Origin: Devosia sp.
GTDB taxonomy: Bacteria; Pseudomonadota; Alphaproteobacteria; Rhizobiales; Devosiaceae
Direction: 5' to 3'
Assembly (NCBI GenBank): GCA_028290245.1
Contig: JAQGKG010000278.1
Location: 1 to 7,304 of the forward strand
DNA: 7,304 nucleotides
A program made the position numbers and the translations under genes. Below, piece by piece: positions 1 to 5,472 of the stretch. Under the pieces are notes generated by a model. The model did no database searches. It was not told the DNA's origin and worked only from the letters and a program-made list of their open reading frames with translations. The stretch's first letter is position 1. Every line of letters begins with the position of its first letter.

Positions 1-491
1 AGCCAGAACCACGGCGCCACCACCCCGTCCGACGTGCTCTCAGCCAGCGTCTCGATAGCTGCACGCGACACACCCGCCTCGTCCAATATCTGCGGATCGC
101 GGCCCACAATGTGGCTCACCGCCTCGCGCCCGGCCTGAAGCGAAGTGCGCAGCGCCATGGCCACGGCTTTCACAGCACGCCTAAGTTCCTTCTGAGCCAA
201 AAACGGCGTCGCTAGCAGGATTTCAAACACCCAGCCGCCAGGAATCGCCCGCACCGCCTGTTGCACGGCAATTGCCACCACCATGACCAATAGCAGCAAT
301 CCAGCCAGCGCCACCAAACCCGCCACTCGCCGCTGCTCACCCGTCCGCGCAGGCGTGTTCAGCCGCGTCTCAAGATAATCGATGACCCAGCCAAACCACA
401 TTACCGGATGACCGACCGCAGCGACCAGCCGCGGCGAATAGCCAAGCCAGAGCTCGAGCAACAGAGCAATGGGGGGGATGAATGCGTGCAT
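1..491 (-). CDS. cobD: Adenosylcobinamide-phosphate synthase CobD (CbiB family), 5' part only
   Basis: This is an inner-membrane protein that joins the aminopropanol (or aminopropanol phosphate) arm to adenosylcobyric acid, giving adenosylcobinamide (phosphate). The frame is open from ATG at 491 to the window edge: 163 residues of a protein usually about 310-330 long. Visible signatures are the N-terminal hydrophobic stretch followed by LGYSPRL and GHPVMWFG (residues 16-34), a membrane segment at about 57-80, GRDP at 130-133, and the conserved block AIETLAESTSDGVVAP at 145-160. In that block family members usually have Asn where residue 152 is Ser. The ATG overlaps the cobQ stop codon by one base (TAATG), which decides the start and suggests translational coupling. 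A weak GGTGG lies about 10 bases upstream, inside cobQ. Codons 5-7 contain a run of seven C. The 3' end is outside the window. Family assignment is firm from the motifs; exact activity is inferred. Confidence 0.93.
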   Translation of the reverse strand, partial: MHAFIPPIALLLELWLGYSPRLVAAVGHPVMWFGWVIDYLETRLNTPARTGEQRRVAGLVALAGLLLLVMVVAIAVQQAVRAIPGGWVFEILLATPFLAQKELRRAVKAVAMALRTSLQAGREAVSHIVGRDPQILDEAGVSRAAIETLAESTSDGVVAPWFW

Positions 492-1954
492 TAATTCAGT
501 CCCACCGGTTCAGCCAGCGCCAGCAGCGCGTCGATATCGAGATGCTTCTCAAGATGCGCCGCCAGATCGTCGAGCGTCTGCTCGATGCTGGCTTCGTAGG
601 CCAGATCGGGACTAGCCAGATTGCCGAGGAACGCCCGCCGGAACGGATCGGCTGCAAACAGCCCATGCAGGTACGTCCCCATCACACGACCATCCATGCT
701 GATAGCTCCCTCGGCCTCCCCCGCCACCTGCGCAAAGGCCCGGCCGCGGTCAGCGCCCTCGGTTACACCCATATGCATGTGATAACCCGAAATGACCGTG
801 CCCGAAGCCGCATGCGTCGCCTGCTCCACCCGCAATTGCTTTACCGGCGTCAGCACAGTGTCGACATCGAGCAGCCCAAGACCTTCGCTTGTTCCCGGCT
901 TACCCTCGACTCCATCCGGGTCTGCTATACTGCGCCCCAGCATCTGATAGCCGCCGCAAATGCCGAGCACCCTGCCCCCAGCGCGATGATGGGCGGCAAT
1001 ATCGACGTCCCAGCCATACTCGCGCAGTGCGGCAAGATCGCTCCGCGTCGACTTCGAGCCGGGCAGAATAATCCAGTCGGCATCACGGGGAATCGGCGAG
1101 CCGGGCTGCACCATCACCACACTAACGTTGGGCTCGGCCCGAAGCGGATCGAGGTCATCAAAGTTCGCAATACGGGGCAGTTGCGTCACTGCCAACGTTA
1201 GCAGTCTGCTAGCATTAGTGGGGAACATGCTAAGACCAAGCGAGTCCTCGGCAGGCAGTTTCCCGGCATCGGCAAACCATGGAATTGGCCCTAGGCAGGG
1301 CACGCCAGTGCGCTCGGCAATAAACTTTATCCCCGCCTCGAACAGGCGCGGATCACCCTGAAATTTGTTGATCAGCGTAGCGCGGATAAGTTTGGCGTCG
1401 GCCGGATCGATTACCGCAAACGTGCCAACCACGCTGGCGATTACCCCGCCGCGCTGGATATCGCCAACCAGCACCACCGGCACTTTTGCAGCCTGCGCAA
1501 AGCCGAAATTGGCGAGATCGTTAGTTCGCAGGTTAACCTCGGAAGCGCTGCCGGCGCCTTCGACCAGCACCACATCCACATCGGCGCAAAGCTCTGAAAA
1601 CGCCTGCAAAACCTCGGGCATCAGCTTGCCGCGCTCTTGCCAATAGGTCCGTGCCGACATTGATGCGCGACGCTTGCCACGCACCACGACCTGCGAGCCA
1701 GTTTCCTGTTCGGGCTTCAACAAAACCGGATTCATCGCGGTGATAGGCGCGCGTCGGGACGCCCGCGCCTGCAACGCTTGCGCCCGCCCAATCTCGCCAC
1801 CGTCGGCCGTCACCGCAGCATTGTTGCTCATATTCTGCGGCTTGAACGGCGCTACCCGCAGACCCCGGTTGGCCAGTGCACGACATAGGCCCGCCACCAA
1901 CAGCGACTTGCCGACATCGGAGCCGGTACCCATGAACATCAATGACTTAGCCAT
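491..1954 (-). CDS. cobQ: Cobyric acid synthase CobQ
   Basis: Glutamine- and ATP-dependent amidase of the cytoplasm. It converts adenosylcobyrinic acid a,c-diamide to adenosylcobyric acid by amidating side chains b, d, e and g. The 487-residue length is normal. The N-terminal dethiobiotin-synthetase-like domain has the P-loop GTGSDVGKS (residues 9-17) and KPQNMSNNAA from about 38. The C-terminal glutamine amidotransferase domain has the nucleophile in LGICGGYQMLG (Cys333) and the conserved His in GTYLHGLF (His430). An in-frame ATG at 1972 would add six residues (MRHKSI) and overlap cobB by 11 bases. I chose ATG 1954 because homologues start only a few residues before the P-loop; neither start has a strong Shine-Dalgarno. 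With this start a 7-base gap follows the cobB stop codon. It is the third gene of the cobA-cobB-cobQ-cobD operon, and its stop codon overlaps the cobD start. Confidence 0.96.
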   Translation of the reverse strand: MAKSLMFMGTGSDVGKSLLVAGLCRALANRGLRVAPFKPQNMSNNAAVTADGGEIGRAQALQARASRRAPITAMNPVLLKPEQETGSQVVVRGKRRASMSARTYWQERGKLMPEVLQAFSELCADVDVVLVEGAGSASEVNLRTNDLANFGFAQAAKVPVVLVGDIQRGGVIASVVGTFAVIDPADAKLIRATLINKFQGDPRLFEAGIKFIAERTGVPCLGPIPWFADAGKLPAEDSLGLSMFPTNASRLLTLAVTQLPRIANFDDLDPLRAEPNVSVVMVQPGSPIPRDADWIILPGSKSTRSDLAALREYGWDVDIAAHHRAGGRVLGICGGYQMLGRSIADPDGVEGKPGTSEGLGLLDVDTVLTPVKQLRVEQATHAASGTVISGYHMHMGVTEGADRGRAFAQVAGEAEGAISMDGRVMGTYLHGLFAADPFRRAFLGNLASPDLAYEASIEQTLDDLAAHLEKHLDIDALLALAEPVGLN

Positions 1955-1961
1955 GATGGAC

Positions 1962-3260
1962 TTATGCCGCATCCACCACGTGAGCGTAAGAGCCCATGAC
2001 GCGGCCGATCACGGCACCCATCGGCGGCAAGGCATCGCCCCGGGCATCGGTCGCGGCAAACAGCGGCGGCAGGCGCGATTGCTTGGCCGACGAATAATGG
2101 AACTCATGCCCATGCAGCCGCCCCGGCCAAGGCAAGTCGCCTCCATGCACCAGCCGCCGATACCCCAGGATACGCTTGGGCCGGTCGATGCGGGTGGTGA
2201 CTGGAAGCAGCCCCGTCATGGCATGGCCCTGCCCCGATTTATCCACCAGCGTATCGCCCAGCACCATGAAGCCACCGCACTCGCCATAGATGAGCGCATC
2301 GCGACCGCGCGCAGCGATTAGGCCGGCTTTGAAGGCGCTGGCGGCGGCCAGTTTTGCCCCATGCAATTCAGGATATCCCCCAGGTAGAAAGACTGCGGTA
2401 CAATGTGCAGATGGCGCCTCGTCAGCCAGCGGAGAGAAAAAACTAAGTTCGGCCCCCATGGCACGCCAGCCGTCGAGCAGATGAGGATAAAGGAAGGCAA
2501 ATGCATCGTCCCGCGCAATAGCAATATGCTGGCCGAGCGGGCGCAAAGGCTGCGGCGGCGCTGCGTCAGCTTCGGCAACAGGAGCGGCCAGCGATAACAG
2601 TCTGTCCAGGTCGATATAGCTGCCAGCAGTCTCTGCGGCGTGGTCGATGAAGGCCTCGAAAGCGCTGACTTCGCCGGGCAAAACCAGGCCCAGATGGCGC
2701 TCGGGCACCACCAGCGCTGCATCGCGCGGGATGGCGCCGAGGCAGGGAACGCCGGTGGCGGACAGAGCCTCGACCAGCATGCGCTCGTGCTTGGTGGTCG
2801 CGACCCGATTGAGGATAACACCGGCCACGCGGACGCCGGGCCGCCAATTGGCAAAGCCGGCCACCAGCGGCGCCACGGACTGGCTTTGGCGCTCGCTATC
2901 GACCACCAGCACCACCGGCAGTTCCAGCAATTCGGCAAGATCGGCGGTGGAACCGGTGTTGTCGACGGCGCCGTCGAACAGGCCCATGACGCCTTCAACC
3001 AGCAGCAGATCGGCGCCGGTCGCCTGCATTGCCGCCAGCGACTTCAGCCGCGCCGGGCTCATCGACCAAGGGTCGAGATTAACCGCATCGCGCAGGGCAG
3101 CGCGACCGAGAAACGCCGGATCGATATAATCGGGACCGGTCTTGGCCGGCGCCACAACGGTGCCGCGTCGGCGCAAGGCTGCCAGCAGGCCCAGCGTGAT
3201 GACGGTCTTACCCGAGCCCGAGCGCGGCGCGCCGATGACGATACCCTTAGCCAAAAACAT
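1962..3260 (-). CDS. cobB: Cobyrinic acid a,c-diamide synthase CobB (CbiA family)
   Basis: Cytoplasmic glutamine-dependent amidase. In the aerobic pathway it converts hydrogenobyrinic acid to its a,c-diamide, the substrate of the CobNST chelatase. Aerobic naming (cobB, not cbiA) is used because cobN is nearby. The 432-residue protein has the P-loop GAPRSGSGKT (10-19), KTGPDYIDP (about 40-48), MGLFDGA (about 92-98), and a C-terminal amidotransferase domain with GECGGFMVLG (nucleophile Cys328), HGHEFHYS (from 383) and GSYAH (His427). Paralogy with CobQ shows in the shared GVPCLG motif. The frame stays open to 3347, but homologues start close to the P-loop, so upstream starts (ATG 3281 and beyond) look too long and lack a ribosome site. 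ATG 3260 overlaps the cobA 3' end by 14 bases. A GGAGG sits only one base before it, so TTG at 3254, with a 7-base spacing, is a real alternative. Confidence 0.95.
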   Translation of the reverse strand: MFLAKGIVIGAPRSGSGKTVITLGLLAALRRRGTVVAPAKTGPDYIDPAFLGRAALRDAVNLDPWSMSPARLKSLAAMQATGADLLLVEGVMGLFDGAVDNTGSTADLAELLELPVVLVVDSERQSQSVAPLVAGFANWRPGVRVAGVILNRVATTKHERMLVEALSATGVPCLGAIPRDAALVVPERHLGLVLPGEVSAFEAFIDHAAETAGSYIDLDRLLSLAAPVAEADAAPPQPLRPLGQHIAIARDDAFAFLYPHLLDGWRAMGAELSFFSPLADEAPSAHCTAVFLPGGYPELHGAKLAAASAFKAGLIAARGRDALIYGECGGFMVLGDTLVDKSGQGHAMTGLLPVTTRIDRPKRILGYRRLVHGGDLPWPGRLHGHEFHYSSAKQSRLPPLFAATDARGDALPPMGAVIGRVMGSYAHVVDAA

Positions 3261-4083
3261 GCCTCCGCGCTTCGCCCACATACCAGTCCAGCGACTGTCG
3301 ATAAGCGCTGACCGGGCCGAGCACGACAATGGCCGGCGTTGGAACATCGGTCAGCATATGGGCCTGGGCCAAGGTCGTTTCGATCACCGATTGCTGCGCC
3401 GTCGCGGCATGGGACACCAGCGCCAAACGGTCATTGCCGTCGCGCCCCGCCGCCAACAGCTTCTCGGCAATTGTACCTAAGTGTTTGACCGCCATGAACA
3501 TAACCACGACTGGCGCGGCCTTGGCCACGGCGGGCCAATCGACGCCACCCGGCACCGCGCCATTTTCATCGTGGCCGGTGAGGAAAATCACTGCCTGATT
3601 TGTGTCACGGTGGGTAATCGGAATGCCGGCATAGGCCAGCCCGCCGAGCCCCGATGAAATGCCCGGCACGATGCGGAACGGCACACCGGCTTTTGCCAGG
3701 GCGCCAGCCTCCTCACCACCCCGACCGAACATGAAGGGATCGCCGCCCTTGAGCCGCAGCACGCGCTTGCCGGCCTTAGCCAATTCGATCAACTGCAAGG
3801 AAATATCGGTCTGCTTTGGCGACGGCTTGCCACCGCGCTTGCCGGCAAACAGGCGCAGCGTGCCTTCAGGCGCCATGGTTAGAAGCTCGGGCGAAACCAG
3901 TGCGTCATGCACGATGACATCGGCTTGCCCCAGCGCATGATAGGCCAGCAGCGAGACCAGCCCGGGGCCACCCGGACCAGCGCCAACCAGCCAGACGGTG
4001 CCAGGCTGCAACGCTGGAAAATCGGCACTGTCGAGCGCCGCAAAATGGCCCGGCCGGCGCGGTTTTCTGATCCAGTCGAACAT
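3247..4083 (-). CDS. cobA: Uroporphyrinogen-III C-methyltransferase CobA (SUMT)
   Basis: S-adenosylmethionine-dependent methyltransferase that methylates uroporphyrinogen III at C-2 and C-7 to give precorrin-2, the branch point from heme to cobalamin. The 278-residue protein has the tetrapyrrole methylase signatures VGAGPGGPGL (33-42), HDALV (59-63), GKRGGKPSPKQ (about 81-91), RLKGGDPFMFGRGGEE (110-125), PGISSGLGGLAYAGIPITHR (140-159) and FLTGHD (about 167-172). The first 32 residues before the glycine-rich loop are less conserved. No CysG-type dehydrogenase/chelatase domain is fused, so this is a stand-alone SUMT. ATG 4083 is preferred; an in-frame TTG at 4107 would add eight residues and lacks a good ribosome site. 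An AAGGG lies 11 bases before ATG 4083. It is the first gene of the leftward operon, and its end overlaps cobB. A perfect 9-bp inverted repeat spans its start codon. Confidence 0.96.
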   Translation of the reverse strand: MFDWIRKPRRPGHFAALDSADFPALQPGTVWLVGAGPGGPGLVSLLAYHALGQADVIVHDALVSPELLTMAPEGTLRLFAGKRGGKPSPKQTDISLQLIELAKAGKRVLRLKGGDPFMFGRGGEEAGALAKAGVPFRIVPGISSGLGGLAYAGIPITHRDTNQAVIFLTGHDENGAVPGGVDWPAVAKAAPVVVMFMAVKHLGTIAEKLLAAGRDGNDRLALVSHAATAQQSVIETTLAQAHMLTDVPTPAIVVLGPVSAYRQSLDWYVGEARRHVFG

Positions 4084-4090
4084 CAGAAAA
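4063..4090. repeat. Perfect 9-bp inverted repeat over the cobA start codon
   Basis: TTTTCTGAT (4063-4071) and ATCAGAAAA (4082-4090) are exact reverse complements separated by 10 bases. In cobA mRNA the first arm takes in the A and U of the start codon (4083-4082), with the Shine-Dalgarno-like AAGGG just upstream and outside the stem. The repeat also lies 44-71 bp upstream of the cobK start. It could be an RNA hairpin limiting cobA translation, or a DNA operator with half-site centres 19 bp apart serving the divergent cobA/cobK promoters. The repeat is seen directly; both roles are inferred. No T-run follows on either strand, so it is not a terminator. Confidence 0.5.
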
Positions 4091-4133
4091 ACTGCCCTTG
4101 AGACCAACCGGCGGAATAGGCAGAGTGACGCAC
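4084..4133. promoter_or_regulatory. Divergent cobA/cobK intergenic region
   Basis: These 50 bases separate two divergent start codons, so promoters for both units must lie here or extend into the opposite gene. I could not find a convincing -35/-10 pair on either strand. The gap is too short to hold a cobalamin riboswitch of about 200 nt. The AAGGG ribosome site of cobA is at 4095-4099 on the minus strand. Confidence 0.5.
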
Positions 4134-4862
4134 ATGAAGATTCTGATCCTGGGCGGCACGGCCGAAGCGCGCGAACTGGCGAACCGGCTGGTGGACAAGG
4201 GCCACGACGTCATCACCTCGCTGGCCGGGCGCACGCAGGACCCGATGCTGCCGCAGGGTGGCCTTCGCATGGGCAAGTTCGGCGGCGTTCCGGGGCTGGC
4301 GGCCTATCTGCGCGCCGCGGATGTCGAGCACATGATCGACGCCACGCATCCCTATGCCGGGCAGATTTCCATCAATGCGGTCGCAGCGGCGCAGGCGGTC
4401 AACTTGCCACTTCTGCGCCTGATGCGGCCCGCATGGGAGCAGCAGGTTGGGGACGAGTGGGTGACGGTCGAGACCGCTGCCGAAGCCGCGGCGTGCCTTC
4501 CACCCAATGCCGGTGTGCTGCTGACCACCGGTCACACCGGGCTGGAGCATTTCATAGCGCGCGATGACTGCCGGTTCGTGGTGCGCACCATCGAGGCGCC
4601 GACGCAGGACCTGCCGCGCCATGCCAGCCTTCTGCAGACGCGTCCGCCCTATGGCGTGATCGATGAAATGGTACTGATGGAGCGCGAGGGCATCACTCAT
4701 CTGGTCACCAAGAATTCGGGCGGCAGGCAGACGGCGCCAAAGCTGGAGGCAGCGCGGCGGCTGGGCGTAAAGGTCATCATGATCGCCCGGCCGGGCTATG
4801 GCCCTGCCAATGAAGTGGCCAGCGTCGACGGCGCCATCACCGCGCTGGGGCTGGCCGACTGA
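4134..4862 (+). CDS. cobK: Precorrin-6A reductase CobK
   Basis: NADPH-dependent cytoplasmic enzyme that reduces precorrin-6A to precorrin-6B (dihydro form) after ring contraction. The 242-residue length is typical. Signatures are the N-terminal nucleotide-binding ILGGTAEAR (5-13), GGLRMGKFGG (42-51), DATHPYA (69-75), TTGH (131-134), RPPYG (170-174) and the conserved KNSGG (193-197). ATG 4134 places the glycine-rich loop five residues in, as in homologues. In-frame GTG 4125 and TTG 4098 are possible upstream starts but would add non-conserved residues. The ribosome site is weak. The gene stands alone on the plus strand, diverging from cobA, and its last 67 bases, including the stop codon, overlap the end of cobE on the other strand. 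Its neighbours in the ring-contraction steps (cobG, H, I, J, L, M) are not in this window. Confidence 0.95.
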   Translation: MKILILGGTAEARELANRLVDKGHDVITSLAGRTQDPMLPQGGLRMGKFGGVPGLAAYLRAADVEHMIDATHPYAGQISINAVAAAQAVNLPLLRLMRPAWEQQVGDEWVTVETAAEAAACLPPNAGVLLTTGHTGLEHFIARDDCRFVVRTIEAPTQDLPRHASLLQTRPPYGVIDEMVLMEREGITHLVTKNSGGRQTAPKLEAARRLGVKVIMIARPGYGPANEVASVDGAITALGLAD

Positions 4863-5224
4863 CCGAAATTCGAGGCATCGAAGCCTGGTGTGGCCGCTGC
4901 AATAGCGCAGGTGGCATAGCGGGACTTGCGCTTGCCGAGCAGCAAGGCCCCAGCCGCAGCGGCCACTGCCTCGCAGGTTCCGGGCACGCCGGGCGCCAGT
5001 TCATCATCATCGAGAAAGCGCAGCGGCACGTCGAAATGCGAGGCGGCCTGCAGCAGTGCGAGGCTATCGCGCTTGCGGCTGTGGGTAGCAAAAGCGGCAA
5101 TCTGGCCGGCGCCAAGATTTGCCTCGAGCAGCGACGACAGGATCAAGCCGACGATTTCGCGCGCGCTGGCTGCGCTGGAGCAACCGAGGCCGACAATGAT
5201 CGGCGTATCGTGGGGAATCGTCAT
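4796..5224 (-). CDS. cobE: Cobalamin biosynthesis protein CobE (CbiG C-terminal-like)
   Basis: Small cytoplasmic protein homologous to the C-terminal domain of CbiG. It is found in aerobic cobalamin operons, and its exact role is not settled. The 142-residue protein shows the N-terminal IIVGLGCSSAAS (9-20), a middle FDVPLRFLDDDEL (64-76) and the late motif LLLGKRKSRYATCAIA (95-109 region), which matches the family's conserved end. The first motif has Ser-Ser where basic residues are common. ATG 5224 is chosen because GAGAGG lies 6 bases upstream (5231-5236); an in-frame start at 5245 would lie ahead of that site. The last 30 or so residues, rich in Ala, Ser and Pro, extend past the usual conserved end, and the final 22 codons are antisense to the cobK 3' end. 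The two genes are convergent with no terminator between them. Family call is fairly sure; function is known only by association. Confidence 0.86.
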   Translation of the reverse strand: MTIPHDTPIIVGLGCSSAASAREIVGLILSSLLEANLGAGQIAAFATHSRKRDSLALLQAASHFDVPLRFLDDDELAPGVPGTCEAVAAAAGALLLGKRKSRYATCAIAAATPGFDASNFGQSASPSAVMAPSTLATSLAGP

Positions 5225-5229
5225 CAAAC

Positions 5230-5250
5230 GCCTCTCAAAAACCAAGAGGC
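5230..5250 (-). promoter_or_regulatory. Hairpin overlapping the cobE ribosome binding site
   Basis: On the minus strand GCCTCT (5250-5245) and AGAGGC (5235-5230) form a perfect 6-bp stem with a 9-base loop. The 3' arm contains most of the Shine-Dalgarno GAGAGG (5236-5231) that sits 6 bases from the cobE ATG, so folding would hide it. This could modulate cobE translation. No T-run follows, so it is not a terminator. The pairing is read directly; regulation is inferred and a stem this short may arise by chance. Confidence 0.35.
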
Positions 5251-5430
5251 AGGTTCAGCTCAAGACCGTTGCAGCTCCGGACTTGGTCCCCGATTTGGGT
5301 CGACCGCACCGAATTCTGTTTCAGTTCCATCACGGGAACTCTGCGCCATTTGTTTCTAGGCGGCATGAAGCGCGTGGTCAATCAATGGCTTGGCGACAAC
5401 TGCGCGCAGATAAGAATGCTTCTGAAAATG

Positions 5431-5440
5431 ATTTGCAAAT
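5431..5440. repeat. 10-bp palindrome ATTTGCAAAT upstream of the CDF gene
   Basis: A perfect, AT-rich 10-bp palindrome in otherwise GC-rich DNA, 33 bases before the preferred CDF start. Its position would suit a repressor operator, possibly for a metal sensor, but the symmetry does not extend to flanking bases. I cannot match it to a known operator with confidence. Confidence 0.25.
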
Positions 5441-5472
5441 TCAACGACTTGCCCACATTGCGCATTGGGTCT

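Larger units (their letters stand above)
5225..5472. other. Divergent spacer between cobE and the CDF gene
   Basis: This 248-bp gap holds no convincing gene, although the CDF frame stays open through it from 5269. It contains several short symmetrical elements: the cobE hairpin (5230-5250), the 8-bp palindrome GGTCGACC (5298-5305), AGTTCC/GGAACT with a 6-base loop (5323-5340) and the 10-bp palindrome ATTTGCAAAT (5431-5440). It must carry promoters for both flanking genes, but no clear -35/-10 pair is seen. The only candidate, TTGGCG (5390-5395) with TAAGAA (5411-5416), has a poor 15-base spacer. The B12-box core GCCACTG is absent from both strands of the spacer, so a cobalamin riboswitch is not supported. 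Confidence 0.55.

Noticed and set aside
1290..2760. Similar sequence in cobQ (about 1295-1320) and cobB (about 2740-2765), resembling a direct repeat.
   Set aside because: Both encode GVPCLG in the paralogous N-terminal domains of CobQ and CobB; this is shared ancestry, not a mobile or regulatory repeat.
482..3311. Long plus-strand open frames of about 215-240 codons opposite cobQ and cobB (482-1201, 1674-2321, 2640-3311).
   Set aside because: They lie wholly antisense to well-recognised enzymes, show no family motifs, have unlikely compositions rich in Arg, His, Gln and Pro, and are expected in GC-rich DNA.
3261..3347. Longer cobB model starting at 3347 or 3281.
   Set aside because: It adds up to 29 residues that overlap cobA, are not family-like, and lack a ribosome binding site.
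4084..4107. TTG at 4107 as the cobA start.
   Set aside because: It adds eight non-conserved residues without a ribosome site, whereas ATG 4083 has AAGGG 11 bases upstream.
4962..4968. GCCACTG, the core of the B12 box of cobalamin riboswitches, on the plus strand upstream of the CDF gene.
   Set aside because: It falls inside cobE coding sequence (antisense), about 500 bases from the CDF start, and I see no surrounding riboswitch helices. A covariance-model scan for the cobalamin riboswitch would settle it.
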